DNA of 63,182 nucleotides from Halioxenophilus sp964342265 (GCA_964342265.1 CAYFFE010000004.1:1-63182); one strand, 5' to 3'. Counted from the first letter of the stretch, positions 6,704 to 15,133 are shown. Made by a program: numbers and translations. The notes: generated by a model from the sequence alone, not told the origin.

Positions 6704-9280
6704 TTATTCCTGACGGGCCAGCGCTTGCAGCTGATACAAATAATCCAGTGCCTGTTTGGGCGTCAGGTCGTCCACATCCAGCTCTTTTAACTTGGACACG
6801 GCCGGGTGGGGTTCGGTTTCTGCAAAAAAATCCGGTTGTAACGGCAGGGCTTGGCTGGCCTCCACCACAGGCGGCGGATGGCCGCTTTCTAGACGCTGCA
6901 ACTGAATTTTGGCCTGATTGAGCACATCGCCCGGAATGCCCGCCAATTTGGCCACCTGCAAGCCGTAGCTTTTGCTGGCCGCGCCCATTTGGATGTGGTG
7001 TAAAAAGACGATGTTGTCTTTGTGTTCAGTGGCATCTAAGTGAACATTGGCGACGCCTTGGGTTTGTTCCGGCAGTTGAGTCAGCTCGAAATAATGGGTG
7101 GCGAACAGGGTGAAAGCTCGAACTTTGGTCGCCAGATGTTCGGCCGTGGCCCAGGCGAGCGACAAGCCATCAAAGGTGCTGGTGCCGCGACCAATTTCAT
7201 CCATCAATACCAGGCTTTTGTCGGTGGCATTGTGCAAAATGTTGGCGGTCTCGGTCATCTCTACCATAAAAGTCGAGCGACCACCGGCCAGATCGTCGGA
7301 GGAGCCGATGCGAGTAAAAATTCGGTCGATCAAACCAATGCGAGCACTGGCAGCCGGAATATAGCTGCCGATATGAGCGAGCAAACAAATTAAGGCACAT
7401 TGGCGCATGTAGGTACTTTTACCGCCCATGTTCGGGCCGGTAATGATCAACATGCGTTGATTGTCGTCCAGACTAATGTCGTTGGCGACAAAGGGAATAT
7501 CGATAACCTGTTCAACCACCGGATGGCGACCGCCAACCACATCCATACCCGGTGTTTCGCTGAGTTCTGGTCGGCAAAAGTTCAGGTTTTGCGCACGCTC
7601 GGCCAAGCAAACCAGCACATCCAACTCCGAGACACCTTCCGCCGAGTGAATGAGTGCAGTTAAATCCTGATTGAGCTGGTCGAGCAGTTCATCGTATAGA
7701 TGCTTTTCTCGCGCCAGCGCCCGACTTTTGGCCGACAGCGCCTTGTCTTCAAATTCTTTGAGCTCCGGAGTAATGAATCGCTCGGCGTTCTTTAGAGTTT
7801 GGCGGCGAATGTAATCCACGGGAGCACCATCCGATTGGCCGCGGCTGATTTCGATAAAATAGCCGTGCACCCGGTTGTAACCCACTTTAAGTGTGCTAAT
7901 GCCGGTGCGCTCGCGCTCGCGGGCTTCCAAATCCACCAAAAACTGCCCGGCATTACTCGATAAATCGCGCAATTGGTCCAGCTCGGCATCGTACCCAGAA
8001 GCGATAACCCCGCCATCGCGAATCACCACCGGCGGATTTTCCTCGATGGCGCGGCTCAACAAGTCCACCAGGGCAGGGAATTCAGCGATACCGTCGGCTA
8101 ATTGTTGAAGGTGATCGTTGCTGTGTGTGGCGAGGGCTTGTTGCAGCTCGGGATAGACTGCCAGAGATCGACACAGGCGCGATAAATCGCGCGGGCGGGC
8201 CGATCGCAGCGCGACACGCGCTAAAATTCGCTCCAAATCACCGATGTCTTTGAGCAATTCGTGGATAGGCTCGTATTGGTAGTTTTCCAGCAGGCTGGCA
8301 ATGGCCGACTGACGATTGTTGAGCTCCGATTTTTGCCGAATAGGGCGGTTAAGCCAGCGCCGCAACAGCCGCCCGCCCATGGCCGTGGCGGTGGTATTAA
8401 GTACGGCAAACAGCGTGTGTTCTTCCGAGCCGGATAAGTTACTGTCCAATTCCAGGTTGCGGCGAGTGGCCACATCCATGGCAACGGCCTCGTCTCGATC
8501 TTCCACCGCAATGGCAGTGATGTGGGGCAGTGCGGTGCGCTGGGTTTCCTGGGCGTAGGCTAGCAGGCAGCCCGCGGCACCAACGGCTACCGTTAAATCC
8601 TGGCAGCCAAAACCCGCTAGATCTTTGGTTTCAAACTGCTGGCACAACAGTCTTTCGGCGCTTTCGGTATCGAACTCCCAGGGCGCGCGATGGCGTACAC
8701 CTTTGCGACCCTCGGCCACCTGAGCGCCGGTGGTGCTGTCTGGCACCAGCATTTCGGCGGGGCGCAGGCGCTGTATCTCTCCGAATGCCGCTTCTAGGTC
8801 GGTGACTTCCAGCACACGAAAGCGGCCGCTGCCGATGTCTAGACTGGCGATGCCAAAAACACCGTCGTAATCGTTAATGGCTAACAGCAGGTTGTCTCGT
8901 GTTTCATCTAACAGCGCTTCATCGCTCACCGTACCGGGTGTGACGACTCGCACCACCTTGCGCTCCACCGGGCCTTTGCTGGTAGCGGGATCGCCAATTT
9001 GCTCACAAATAGCCACCGATTCACCCAGGCGAACCAACTTGGCGAGATAGGACTCCGCCGCATGGTAGGGTACTCCGGCCATGGGAATGGGCTGACCGGC
9101 GGATTTGCCGCGAGCGGTCAACGTAACATCCAGCAAGCGGGCGGCTTTTTTAGCGTCGTCGAAAAACAACTCGTAAAAGTCGCCCATGCGGTAAAACACC
9201 AATTCGTTGGGGTGTTCGGCTTTGATGCGCAAATATTGCTGCATCATGGGGGTGTGTTGGCTGCTGCTGTCTGTGGTCAT
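6704..9280 (-). CDS. mutS: DNA mismatch repair protein MutS
   Basis: Recognises mismatches and short loops in newly replicated DNA and starts MutL-dependent repair. The 858-residue product has the mismatch-binding N-terminal domain with MGDFYELFFDDA (the Phe-x-Glu pair that contacts the mismatch), connector and lever domains, the Walker A motif TGPNMGGKSTYMRQ at about residue 620, Walker B with LVLMDEIGRGTSTFDG, and the C-terminal helices (DLTPKQALDYLYQLQALA) used for dimer and tetramer contact. Full length for the family. Divergent from pncC/cinA across a 267-base gap. Confidence 0.97.
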   Translation of the reverse strand: MTTDSSSQHTPMMQQYLRIKAEHPNELVFYRMGDFYELFFDDAKKAARLLDVTLTARGKSAGQPIPMAGVPYHAAESYLAKLVRLGESVAICEQIGDPATSKGPVERKVVRVVTPGTVSDEALLDETRDNLLLAINDYDGVFGIASLDIGSGRFRVLEVTDLEAAFGEIQRLRPAEMLVPDSTTGAQVAEGRKGVRHRAPWEFDTESAERLLCQQFETKDLAGFGCQDLTVAVGAAGCLLAYAQETQRTALPHITAIAVEDRDEAVAMDVATRRNLELDSNLSGSEEHTLFAVLNTTATAMGGRLLRRWLNRPIRQKSELNNRQSAIASLLENYQYEPIHELLKDIGDLERILARVALRSARPRDLSRLCRSLAVYPELQQALATHSNDHLQQLADGIAEFPALVDLLSRAIEENPPVVIRDGGVIASGYDAELDQLRDLSSNAGQFLVDLEARERERTGISTLKVGYNRVHGYFIEISRGQSDGAPVDYIRRQTLKNAERFITPELKEFEDKALSAKSRALAREKHLYDELLDQLNQDLTALIHSAEGVSELDVLVCLAERAQNLNFCRPELSETPGMDVVGGRHPVVEQVIDIPFVANDISLDDNQRMLIITGPNMGGKSTYMRQCALICLLAHIGSYIPAASARIGLIDRIFTRIGSSDDLAGGRSTFMVEMTETANILHNATDKSLVLMDEIGRGTSTFDGLSLAWATAEHLATKVRAFTLFATHYFELTQLPEQTQGVANVHLDATEHKDNIVFLHHIQMGAASKSYGLQVAKLAGIPGDVLNQAKIQLQRLESGHPPPVVEASQALPLQPDFFAETEPHPAVSKLKELDVDDLTPKQALDYLYQLQALARQE

Positions 9281-9547
9281 TCGTTCCGGGTGCTGGTGAT
9301 TCTATGGCTTAGGGATTGGCGCTATTTTTGGACCGGCAATGATACGTTGCCGAAGGCGAGAGGGCCAGACGCGCAGTTTTTTACGTGCCCGATCTGTTTT
9401 CCTCGGGTCAATCGTAAAAGAATGCTGTTGTTTGGACGATAGTGCCGTCTAGATCAACGGGACAGTTGCAGCATTGGCTGCACCACCTCAAAATCAGCAC
9501 GTTGTATCCCCTTGCCTATCGTATTGAGCTGACTTAACTTATTCGCC

Positions 9548-10036
9548 ATGAAATCCATGACTGTGACTTTAGCCCAGCAACTGGGGGCCCGACTGCATCA
9601 GCGGCAACTGCGTGTAACCACTGTGGAATCCTGCACCGGTGGCGGAGTAGCTGCGGCTATTACCGATATAGCCGGCAGTTCTGGCTGGTTTGATATGGGC
9701 TTTGTTACTTACTCCAACGCCGCTAAGCAGCAGTTGGTGGGCGTTAATGAGTTTACCCTGGCTAAGTTTGGCGCGGTGAGTGAACAGGTGGTGTGCGAAA
9801 TGGCGCTGGGGGCTTTGGAGCGCTCAGGTGCCAATATAGCGGTGGCGGTAAGCGGCATCGCCGGGCCGGGTGGTGGCACCAAAGACAAACCCGTAGGGAC
9901 TGTTTGGTTTGCCTGGGCCACCGATTTTACGACCAAGCCAGTTACTCAACTGCATAAGTACAACGGTGGTAGAGCCGAAGTGCGCAACCAATCGGTGATG
10001 ACCGCTCTGCGGGGTTTGTTAGAGCTTGCGGGTTAA
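9548..10036 (+). CDS. pncC: Nicotinamide-nucleotide amidohydrolase, CinA C-terminal domain (PncC)
   Basis: Deamidates nicotinamide mononucleotide to nicotinate mononucleotide in the bacterial pyridine-nucleotide salvage cycle. The 162-residue product is the stand-alone CinA C-terminal domain: TTVESCTGGGVAAAITDIAGSSGWFDMGFVTYSN near the start (the catalytic Ser-Lys region), then AVSGIAGPGGGTKDKPVGTVW. It lacks the CinA N-terminal MoCF-like domain, as in Pseudomonas where the gene also stands just before recA. Start at ATG 9548; a second ATG, four codons on (MTVTL), is equally plausible. Confidence 0.93.
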   Translation: MKSMTVTLAQQLGARLHQRQLRVTTVESCTGGGVAAAITDIAGSSGWFDMGFVTYSNAAKQQLVGVNEFTLAKFGAVSEQVVCEMALGALERSGANIAVAVSGIAGPGGGTKDKPVGTVWFAWATDFTTKPVTQLHKYNGGRAEVRNQSVMTALRGLLELAG

Positions 10037-10058
10037 AACTACTGGATAAATAATCATG

Positions 10059-10078
10059 TACTGTTTTCATATACAGTA
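10059..10078 (+). promoter_or_regulatory. LexA box controlling recA
   Basis: TACTGTTTTCATATACAGTA at 10059-10078 contains CTGT-N8-ACAG, an excellent match to the gammaproteobacterial SOS box. It is about 170 bases before the recA start, so the recA transcript would have a long leader. That leader includes a 7-bp hairpin (AGTCGCT at 10183-10189 with its complement at 10193-10199) and two copies of TGCAGTRATTTTTAT (10145 and 10165). Confidence 0.85.
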
Positions 10079-10250
10079 TATTGTGCTAGCCTTCGGCTAT
10101 ACGAGTTCTGATCAATTCGTTGATAATTTCATCAGAATTGTCCCTGCAGTAATTTTTATGTTCTTGCAGTGATTTTTATTAAAGTCGCTTATAGCGACTC
10201 TTATATTTTTAATTTAACAAACATCAGAAGACAAACACCCGAGGTGGTTA

Positions 10251-11294
10251 ATGGACGCAAATAAAGAAAAGGCCCTAACGGCGGCGCTCGCCCAAATTGA
10301 ACGCCAATTTGGTAAAGGTACCGTAATGCGCATGGGAGATCGCGAGCAAGTTAAGGTACCGGCTGTGTCCACCGGTTCCATAGGCTTGGACGCCGCACTG
10401 GGAGTGGGCGGCTTGCCACGCGGGCGTATTGTCGAAATCTACGGCCCTGAGTCTTCTGGTAAAACTACCTTAACCTTGCAGGTCATTGCCGAGGCACAAA
10501 AAAAGGGAGGCACATGCGCCTTCGTCGATGCTGAACACGCCCTGGACCCCATATACGCCGAAAAACTGGGCGTTAATGTCGAAGATCTCATCGTTTCTCA
10601 GCCCGATACCGGCGAGCAGGCGCTAGAGGTTGCCGATATGTTGGTGCGCTCGGGTGCAATCGATGTTTTGGTGGTCGACTCCGTTGCTGCGCTCACGCCC
10701 AAAGCAGAAATCGAAGGCGAAATGGGCGATCACCACGTGGGTTTGCAAGCACGTTTGATGTCCCAGGCTTTGCGCAAAATTACCGGCAACATCAAAAGTG
10801 CCAATTGCCTGGCCATTTTCATTAACCAAATCCGCATGAAAATTGGTGTTATGTTCGGCTCGCCAGAAACCACCACCGGTGGTAACGCACTGAAGTTTTA
10901 TTCCTCGGTACGGCTCGATATTCGCCGTATTGGTTCCATCAAAGACGGCGAAGAAGTTATCGGCAACGAAACCCGCGTTAAGGTGGTCAAAAACAAGGTG
11001 GCCCCGCCGTTTAAACAAGCTGAATTTCAAATTCTTTACGGCGAAGGCATTAACCTGTTGGGTGAGGTTATCGACTTTGGTGTGAAGCTCGGTTTAATCG
11101 ACAAATCGGGTGCTTGGTACAGTTACCAAGGCGATAAGATTGGCCAGGGTAAAAACAACGTTATGCGTTTCTTGAAGGAAAACCCGAAAATTGCTCAAAC
11201 CATCGAAGAGCAAATTCGCCTGCAGCTATTGCCCGAAAATACCAAGTCGGAAGAAGCCGAAAGTCCCGAAGACGCAGAGCCAGCAGAAAATTAA
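10251..11294 (+). CDS. recA: Recombinase RecA
   Basis: Forms the ATP-dependent filament on single-stranded DNA for homologous recombination and triggers LexA self-cleavage. The 347-residue product carries Walker A GPESSGKTTLTLQ (about residues 66-78), the DNA-binding loops in the stretch GDHHVGLQARLMSQALRK...NCLAIFINQIRMKIGVMFGSPETTTGGNALKFY, and an acidic tail rich in Glu (SEEAESPEDAEPAEN). Ribosome site GAGG precedes ATG 10251. The upstream LexA box shows SOS control; recX follows after a structured 300-base gap. Confidence 0.98.
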   Translation: MDANKEKALTAALAQIERQFGKGTVMRMGDREQVKVPAVSTGSIGLDAALGVGGLPRGRIVEIYGPESSGKTTLTLQVIAEAQKKGGTCAFVDAEHALDPIYAEKLGVNVEDLIVSQPDTGEQALEVADMLVRSGAIDVLVVDSVAALTPKAEIEGEMGDHHVGLQARLMSQALRKITGNIKSANCLAIFINQIRMKIGVMFGSPETTTGGNALKFYSSVRLDIRRIGSIKDGEEVIGNETRVKVVKNKVAPPFKQAEFQILYGEGINLLGEVIDFGVKLGLIDKSGAWYSYQGDKIGQGKNNVMRFLKENPKIAQTIEEQIRLQLLPENTKSEEAESPEDAEPAEN

Positions 11295-11308
11295 TCGTGT
11301 GCGGAGTT

Positions 11309-11340
11309 ACCCAAAGCGTCTAGCTCCAGGCGCTTTGGGT
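11309..11340 (+). terminator. Strong hairpin after recA (no U-run)
   Basis: ACCCAAAGCG (11309-11318) and CGCTTTGGGT (11331-11340) make a perfect 10-bp stem with a 12-base loop, 15 bases after the recA stop. No T-run follows, so it may be a leaky stop or an mRNA-stabilising hairpin that lowers recX expression relative to recA, as described in E. coli. Confidence 0.55.
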
Positions 11341-11427
11341 ATTCGTTGAGATGCAAGTTTACACTGGGTAGTCGTTTTTGCGGGCCGGATTTCCGCACGG
11401 CGCACTTAGGGTTGTGCCAGTGGCAAC

Positions 11428-11472
11428 AAGTATCTAAACATCAAGTATCTAAACATCAAGTATCTAAACATC
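11428..11472 (+). repeat. Three tandem copies of a 15-bp repeat
   Basis: The unit AAGTATCTAAACATC occurs three times without a mismatch at 11428-11442, 11443-11457 and 11458-11472, in the recA-recX gap. A run this short and perfect is likely to vary in copy number between strains. No function can be assigned. Confidence 0.9.
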
Positions 11473-11519
11473 TTTCGGAATTATCTCCATGGATGTTTTT
11501 TACATGGATAATTTCGAAA
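11473..11519 (+). other. Imperfect hairpin upstream of recX
   Basis: TTTCGGAATTATCTCCATG (11473-11491) pairs with CATGGATAATTTCGAAA (11503-11519) with one mismatch and a two-base bulge; the loop contains TTTTTT. The left arm holds an ATG (11489) that opens a 12-codon frame ending at TAG 11525, in the same frame as recX. This mini-frame could be a leader peptide or the lost 5' end of recX. Confidence 0.55.
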
Positions 11520-11599
11520 AGTACTAGCAGGCAAACAGAGTCGAGGCCGCCATCAGTTCTTCTCAATCGGATCTTACCAGCCAATTAAAAAACTACGTT

Positions 11600-12049
11600 T
11601 TGACGCTTCTGTCGAAGCGGGATTACCCCAGTGGCGAGCTAGCCGATAAGCTCGCTAATAAGTTTGGCCAGGCCGAAGGAATCAGCGCGCCCTTGATTGA
11701 GTCTGTGGTCGGTTGGGTCATTGAATTGGGCTATGTTAACGACGCCCGATATTGCCAGTTGTTTGTTGCATCTAGTGCCAACAAAGGGCGCGGCAGATTG
11801 CGTATTCAACAAGAACTTAGGCAAAAAAAGCTCGCCGGCGATCTCATCGATAATGCACTGGCTGGCCACGATATCGATTGGCAAGCGCTGGCCTTAGAAA
11901 CTCTACAAAGAAAACACCGAATGCCACCTTCAACCCCCAACGATAAGGCCAAAGCCATTCGTTTTTTGCAGTATCGTGGTTTTTACCCGGAAGAAGTCTA
12001 CGCCGCTGTTCACTCTTGGGAGCAGAGTGATTTGTCGAATGAGTGTTAA
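11600..12049 (+). CDS. recX: Regulatory protein RecX
   Basis: Binds RecA filaments and limits their extension. From the TTG at 11600 the product is 149 residues, with the RecX three-helix repeats: SKRDYPSGELADKL, VVGWVIELGYVNDARYCQLFVASSANKGRGRLRIQQELRQK, and IRFLQYRGFYPEEVYAAV at the end. The first RecX helix, aligned with E. coli LDRAVRILAVRDHSEQEL, begins upstream of 11600 (SQLKNYVLTLLSKRDYPSGEL), so translation probably starts earlier. Between the in-frame stop TAG at 11525 and 11600 there is no ATG, GTG or TTG; the only near-start with a ribosome site (GAGG) is ATC at 11552. Start is therefore unsettled. Confidence 0.85.
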   Translation: MTLLSKRDYPSGELADKLANKFGQAEGISAPLIESVVGWVIELGYVNDARYCQLFVASSANKGRGRLRIQQELRQKKLAGDLIDNALAGHDIDWQALALETLQRKHRMPPSTPNDKAKAIRFLQYRGFYPEEVYAAVHSWEQSDLSNEC

Positions 12050-12242
12050 TGGCTGTCACTTTTCAAAGTCAATCTGTACCATTACCCAACAAAATTAATA
12101 ATTTGTGAATACTGGTTTTTGGCCATAGGTGGCGGTAATGCCGATCAGGCAGAAGTGTTTTTCGACCTTCACGTCGCAGGGCGCTTTAACAAAACCAGAA
12201 TTTATCGAACTTAAGATCGACAAGTATTTTTGGATGTAAATT

Positions 12243-12752
12243 ATGGATTCAAAACAATTCCGTGAAGCGCTAGGCAGCTTTGCGACCGGGGTGTGTGTGG
12301 TTACCACTGTTCCTCAATCCTCGCAGGATTCAACTTCGGAGAGTGGTCAACCTCAAAATGCTGCGCCAATTGGCATGACAATCAACTCATTCTCTTCGGT
12401 CTCGCTCGATCCACCGCTGATCTTGTGGAGTATTCAAACCAATTCCGATTGCTACGAGGTGTTCGATAAGGCTGAGTACTTTGGGGTCAGTGTGTTGAAT
12501 GCGCAGCACGAGAATTTATCGAATACCTACGCTGCCAAAGATTCCCACACCCTGCAGGATGAGCACTACACGCTAGCAGACTCAGGCTGTCCGTTGTTGG
12601 TGGATTCGTTGGCAGACTTTGAGTGTAAAGTTTGGGCCAAATACCCCGGCGGTGACCACACAATTATTGTGGGTGAAGTGTTAAATATTCAGTCGCAACC
12701 CATGGGTTCACCTTTGGTGTTTTTTAAAGGTCAGTACCATCGTATCGATTGA
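12243..12752 (+). CDS. Flavin reductase family protein
   Basis: A 169-residue FMN-binding split-barrel protein of the HpaC/DIM6-NTAB type. Such enzymes use NAD(P)H to reduce free FMN or FAD that is then passed to a partner monooxygenase. Seen here: FREALGSFATGVCVVTTV at the N-terminus, PIGMTINSFSSVSLDPPLILWSI (flavin contact), FGVSVLNAQHENLSNTYA, and DHTIIVGEVLNI near the end. There is a 13-residue polar insert (SSQDSTSESGQPQ) in the first hairpin. No monooxygenase partner is adjacent, so substrate and role are open. Start at ATG 12243. Confidence 0.82.
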   Translation: MDSKQFREALGSFATGVCVVTTVPQSSQDSTSESGQPQNAAPIGMTINSFSSVSLDPPLILWSIQTNSDCYEVFDKAEYFGVSVLNAQHENLSNTYAAKDSHTLQDEHYTLADSGCPLLVDSLADFECKVWAKYPGGDHTIIVGEVLNIQSQPMGSPLVFFKGQYHRID

Positions 12753-12807
12753 TCGACGCGCTTATTGGTGCAGGAGTCATCCGCCTGGCGGCCGCTCGCG
12801 TAATTAT

Positions 12808-12833
12808 CCCCGTATTTGTATGCGGGGTTTTTT
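12808..12833 (+). terminator. Terminator hairpin abutting the next start codon
   Basis: CCCCGTAT (12808-12815) and ATGCGGGG (12820-12827) form a stem with one G-U pair, followed by six Ts to 12833. It is a good intrinsic terminator for the flavin reductase gene. The ATG of the next gene follows at 12834, so the GGGG of the right arm would also be its only ribosome-binding sequence. Confidence 0.7.
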
Positions 12834-13376
12834 ATGGTGGCAAAATATGTAAGCGCACTGGTTTTGGCATTGCTTATCGAAATACCGGTAATAGAGTCGG
12901 CATTGGCTTTTCCCGGTGAGCGCGAATTACCCGAATCACCGCCAGCGCACTACGAATTGGTGGGTGAGGCGCGCCTTTCTGTACTTTGGTTTGATGTGTA
13001 CGATGCCAGTTTGCTGTCGAACAGTGGCCGGTATAATCCTTCCAGTGAGCCACTGCTGCTCAAGCTATCGTATTTGCGTGATATATCCCGCGAGCGGCTC
13101 ATCAAGGAAACCCAAAAACAACTGAGAGATCAATTACCCGAGGCGAGATTGGCGAGCGCTTTAGAAGGGCTGCGCGCGATTTGGCCAGATATCGAAAAGG
13201 GCGATCGATTGGCATTTTGGCTGGCACCTAACGGTGCTGGGGGCTTTTACCACAATGGCAGGTTTTTGGGGGAAATGGCCGACGAACAATTTAATCGAGC
13301 TTTTATCGGCATTTGGCTGGCGGAAGATTCCCAGTACCCTAAGCTGGCGCAAGCGTTGCGGGGTGGTTCTGATTGA
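12834..13376 (+). CDS. Secreted chalcone isomerase-like protein
   Basis: A 180-residue protein with a cleavable signal peptide (MVAKYVSALVLALLIEIPVIESALA). The rest resembles bacterial chalcone isomerase-like proteins: YELVGEARLSVLWFDVYDASLLS, LLLKLSYLRDISRERLIKETQKQL, DIEKGDRLAFWLAPNGAGGFYHNGRFLGEM and FNRAFIGIWLAEDSQYP. In plants the fold isomerises flavonoids or binds fatty acids; bacterial members are mostly uncharacterised and are probably lipid or small-molecule binders in the periplasm. Start at 12834 gives a signal peptide with a charged N-region; an in-frame ATG at 12816 lies inside the terminator hairpin and is unlikely. Confidence 0.75.
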   Translation: MVAKYVSALVLALLIEIPVIESALAFPGERELPESPPAHYELVGEARLSVLWFDVYDASLLSNSGRYNPSSEPLLLKLSYLRDISRERLIKETQKQLRDQLPEARLASALEGLRAIWPDIEKGDRLAFWLAPNGAGGFYHNGRFLGEMADEQFNRAFIGIWLAEDSQYPKLAQALRGGSD

Positions 13377-13378
13377 GC

Positions 13379-13411
13379 GACGAATACCGCGGTTCAGCCA
13401 CGGTATTCGTC
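13379..13411. terminator. Hairpin between convergent genes
   Basis: GACGAATACCG (13379-13389) pairs perfectly with CGGTATTCGTC (13401-13411), an 11-bp stem with an 11-base loop, just after the chalcone isomerase-like stop and before the minus-strand CBS gene's end. No T-run is present; probably a transcription-stop or RNA-protecting hairpin for one or both genes. Confidence 0.55.
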
Positions 13412-13468
13412 CACAGGCCGAGAATTTAAACACTGCGAGCACTCAAATCCCAACCTGCAAAAAACTTG

Positions 13469-13918
13469 CTAGCCGAGATGCGCTTCGTGCGGCTGTTGCA
13501 TCGGCGACTCTTTGCAAAGGGCAATAAGCTGCTTGTCGATGGCTCGCAGAATCAAGCGACGGCTCAAAATACCCACCACTTTTTTATCCACGTTTAGTAC
13601 CGGGTAAACTTTGGGCTTTTGTTGCAACATTTGCTGAGCAATGCTGAGCAGGTCGTCGTCTTCGTTGATGGTGAGGACTTCGGTTTTCATCACATCAGAA
13701 ACTTGGGCGATTCGTTGATTGTAATAAAGCACCTGAATACAAGAACTTAAGCAATCCTGTTCTGATATCCAGCCGACCAGTTCACCAGAGTTGGATATTA
13801 CCGGGCCGCCAATGACTTCGTGTTTAATCAATTCTCGAACTGCCTCAACCACCATTTCCTCGGGGGTGAATTTTACAAAATCGGTGGTCATGTAATCTGC
13901 AGCTTTCATTGAATCCAT
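13469..13918 (-). CDS. CBS-pair domain protein
   Basis: A 149-residue protein that is essentially one Bateman module: CBS 1 (MKAADYMTTDFVKFTPEEMVVEAVRELIKHEVIGGPVISNSGELVGWISEQDCL) and CBS 2 (QVSDVMKTEVLTINEDDDLLSIAQQMLQQKPKVYPVLNVDKKVVGILSRRLILRAI). CBS pairs bind adenine nucleotides and sense energy state. No effector domain is attached, so it likely acts by binding another protein. Start at ATG 13918 has GGAAAG upstream; an ATG three codons in (MKAADYM) is the alternative. Transcribed alone. Confidence 0.85.
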   Translation of the reverse strand: MDSMKAADYMTTDFVKFTPEEMVVEAVRELIKHEVIGGPVISNSGELVGWISEQDCLSSCIQVLYYNQRIAQVSDVMKTEVLTINEDDDLLSIAQQMLQQKPKVYPVLNVDKKVVGILSRRLILRAIDKQLIALCKESPMQQPHEAHLG

Positions 13919-14085
13919 AGTTCTTTCCGCCTTTGGTCTACAGTGAATTTATTATTATGGTGAGCTTGTTGGGTTGTTCGCTAACTTGGGGTGACACAGG
14001 CCCTAGATAAACGATAGCTCGGTTTTTGGATTTGTGTCATTCACTTTCCTACAGGAAGCGTGAATAAACGAAGAATTTTCTCAAT

Positions 14086-14523
14086 CTATTGTTCCGACTG
14101 CTGTTGGCTCTGTTGTTTTGCCAGAATGCGGTCTGCGGGAACGGTTAATTGAATAAGCAAGTATTCCGCCAGAGTTTGTGGGTAGTTTTGTTGTTCGATG
14201 GCTTGACCCATGGCCCACAGCCAAGCATCGCGATCATCTTGGCCAATCGGGAAGCGCGCGTGCCCGTTCACGATGTCGATGGGGCCATAGGTTTCGCGAT
14301 AGAGTTTGGGGCCGCCCATCCAGCCGCAAAGAAATCGAAACAGTTTATCGCGGCTAATGCTCAAATCTGGTGCGTGCATGGCGCGAATTCTCTGAGTTCG
14401 CTCACTGGTGTCTAAAATATCGTAAAAACAATCCACCAGCTTTTTTACACCTGTCTCGCCACCAACGGCTTGAAAGGTGGCGTCGGCTTGCCCGTAAGAG
14501 GGAGTTGCTTGAGTCATAATCAA
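14086..14523 (-). CDS. Group II truncated hemoglobin
   Basis: A 145-residue 2-over-2 heme protein of the trHbO type, binding oxygen or NO in the cytoplasm. The diagnostic stretch is FRFLCGWMGGPKLYRETYG, with Trp of the G8 position later at DAWLWAMGQAIEQQ. The N-terminal helix has VGGETGVKKLVDCFYDILD, and a proximal His lies in HARFPIGQDDRDAWL. The gene is four bases after the end of a small secreted protein gene on the same strand (14527-14934), so the two are probably cotranscribed. Two starts (MIMTQ / MTQ) cannot be told apart. Confidence 0.9.
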   Translation of the reverse strand: MIMTQATPSYGQADATFQAVGGETGVKKLVDCFYDILDTSERTQRIRAMHAPDLSISRDKLFRFLCGWMGGPKLYRETYGPIDIVNGHARFPIGQDDRDAWLWAMGQAIEQQNYPQTLAEYLLIQLTVPADRILAKQQSQQQSEQ

Positions 14524-14526
14524 TGC

Positions 14527-14934
14527 CTATCGAATGTACCAGCACACCCATTCGGTGGCGCTGTTGGTATTCTTTCTGCGGGTTGTCTTGAGGATTTCAA
14601 CCCCATGGGCTATGCCCACTAAGCTTGTAACCGACTGCCACAGCTCCTGTTGATCGCACTGCTTTGGACTATGGCCCTCGCAGACAAAATCCACCAATCG
14701 TTTTTGACAATCGTCGTGTTCCTCGCAGGCCATGGGGCGTTTGGCGAAGTGAACCGGACGGGCAAACGTATGGCAGTGTGCGGCGCGCGCTTCGTTTTGT
14801 GCGGAGGCGTCGTTTGCGTTAAGTGGAGGGTAACTAGTTTGCTCCTGTAGCTTTTGTAGGGGCGAGCAAAAACCCAGCGTGGCAAAACTGCTCAACAGCA
14901 GACCAATGGCCAGAGAAATCCCACTTAGCGACAA
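14527..14934 (-). CDS. Small secreted Cys-rich protein of unknown function
   Basis: A 135-residue product with a signal peptide (MSLSGISLAIGLLLSSFATLGFC) and, in the mature part, several Cys (HCHTF, ACEEHDDCQKRLVDFVCEGH, QCDQQELW, VCWYIR) that could pair as disulfides in the periplasm. I do not recognise a family. It lies immediately upstream of the truncated hemoglobin gene with a three-base gap, suggesting cotranscription. Confidence 0.6.
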   Translation of the reverse strand: MSLSGISLAIGLLLSSFATLGFCSPLQKLQEQTSYPPLNANDASAQNEARAAHCHTFARPVHFAKRPMACEEHDDCQKRLVDFVCEGHSPKQCDQQELWQSVTSLVGIAHGVEILKTTRRKNTNSATEWVCWYIR

Positions 14935-15133
14935 TCCTCACCCTCCTATGCAATGCTCAATGAGGCACACTCAATCGGCCAGAAAATCCAGGCTATTGTG
15001 TTTGCCGTGAGTACTTAGAGCTCGGGTTTAAGCCATTAGTGCGATTTGGGCAGTGTAAAATCAATAACGATGACTAAATTTGATGTAAATCGTTTTTGTC
15101 TTAATTAGGGTCGACTTGTTTGTGGCGAGGCTG

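Noticed and set aside
11428..11472. CRISPR-like array
   Set aside because: Units are 15 bp, contiguous and without spacers; no cas genes are present. The Sel1 array is coding and also not CRISPR.
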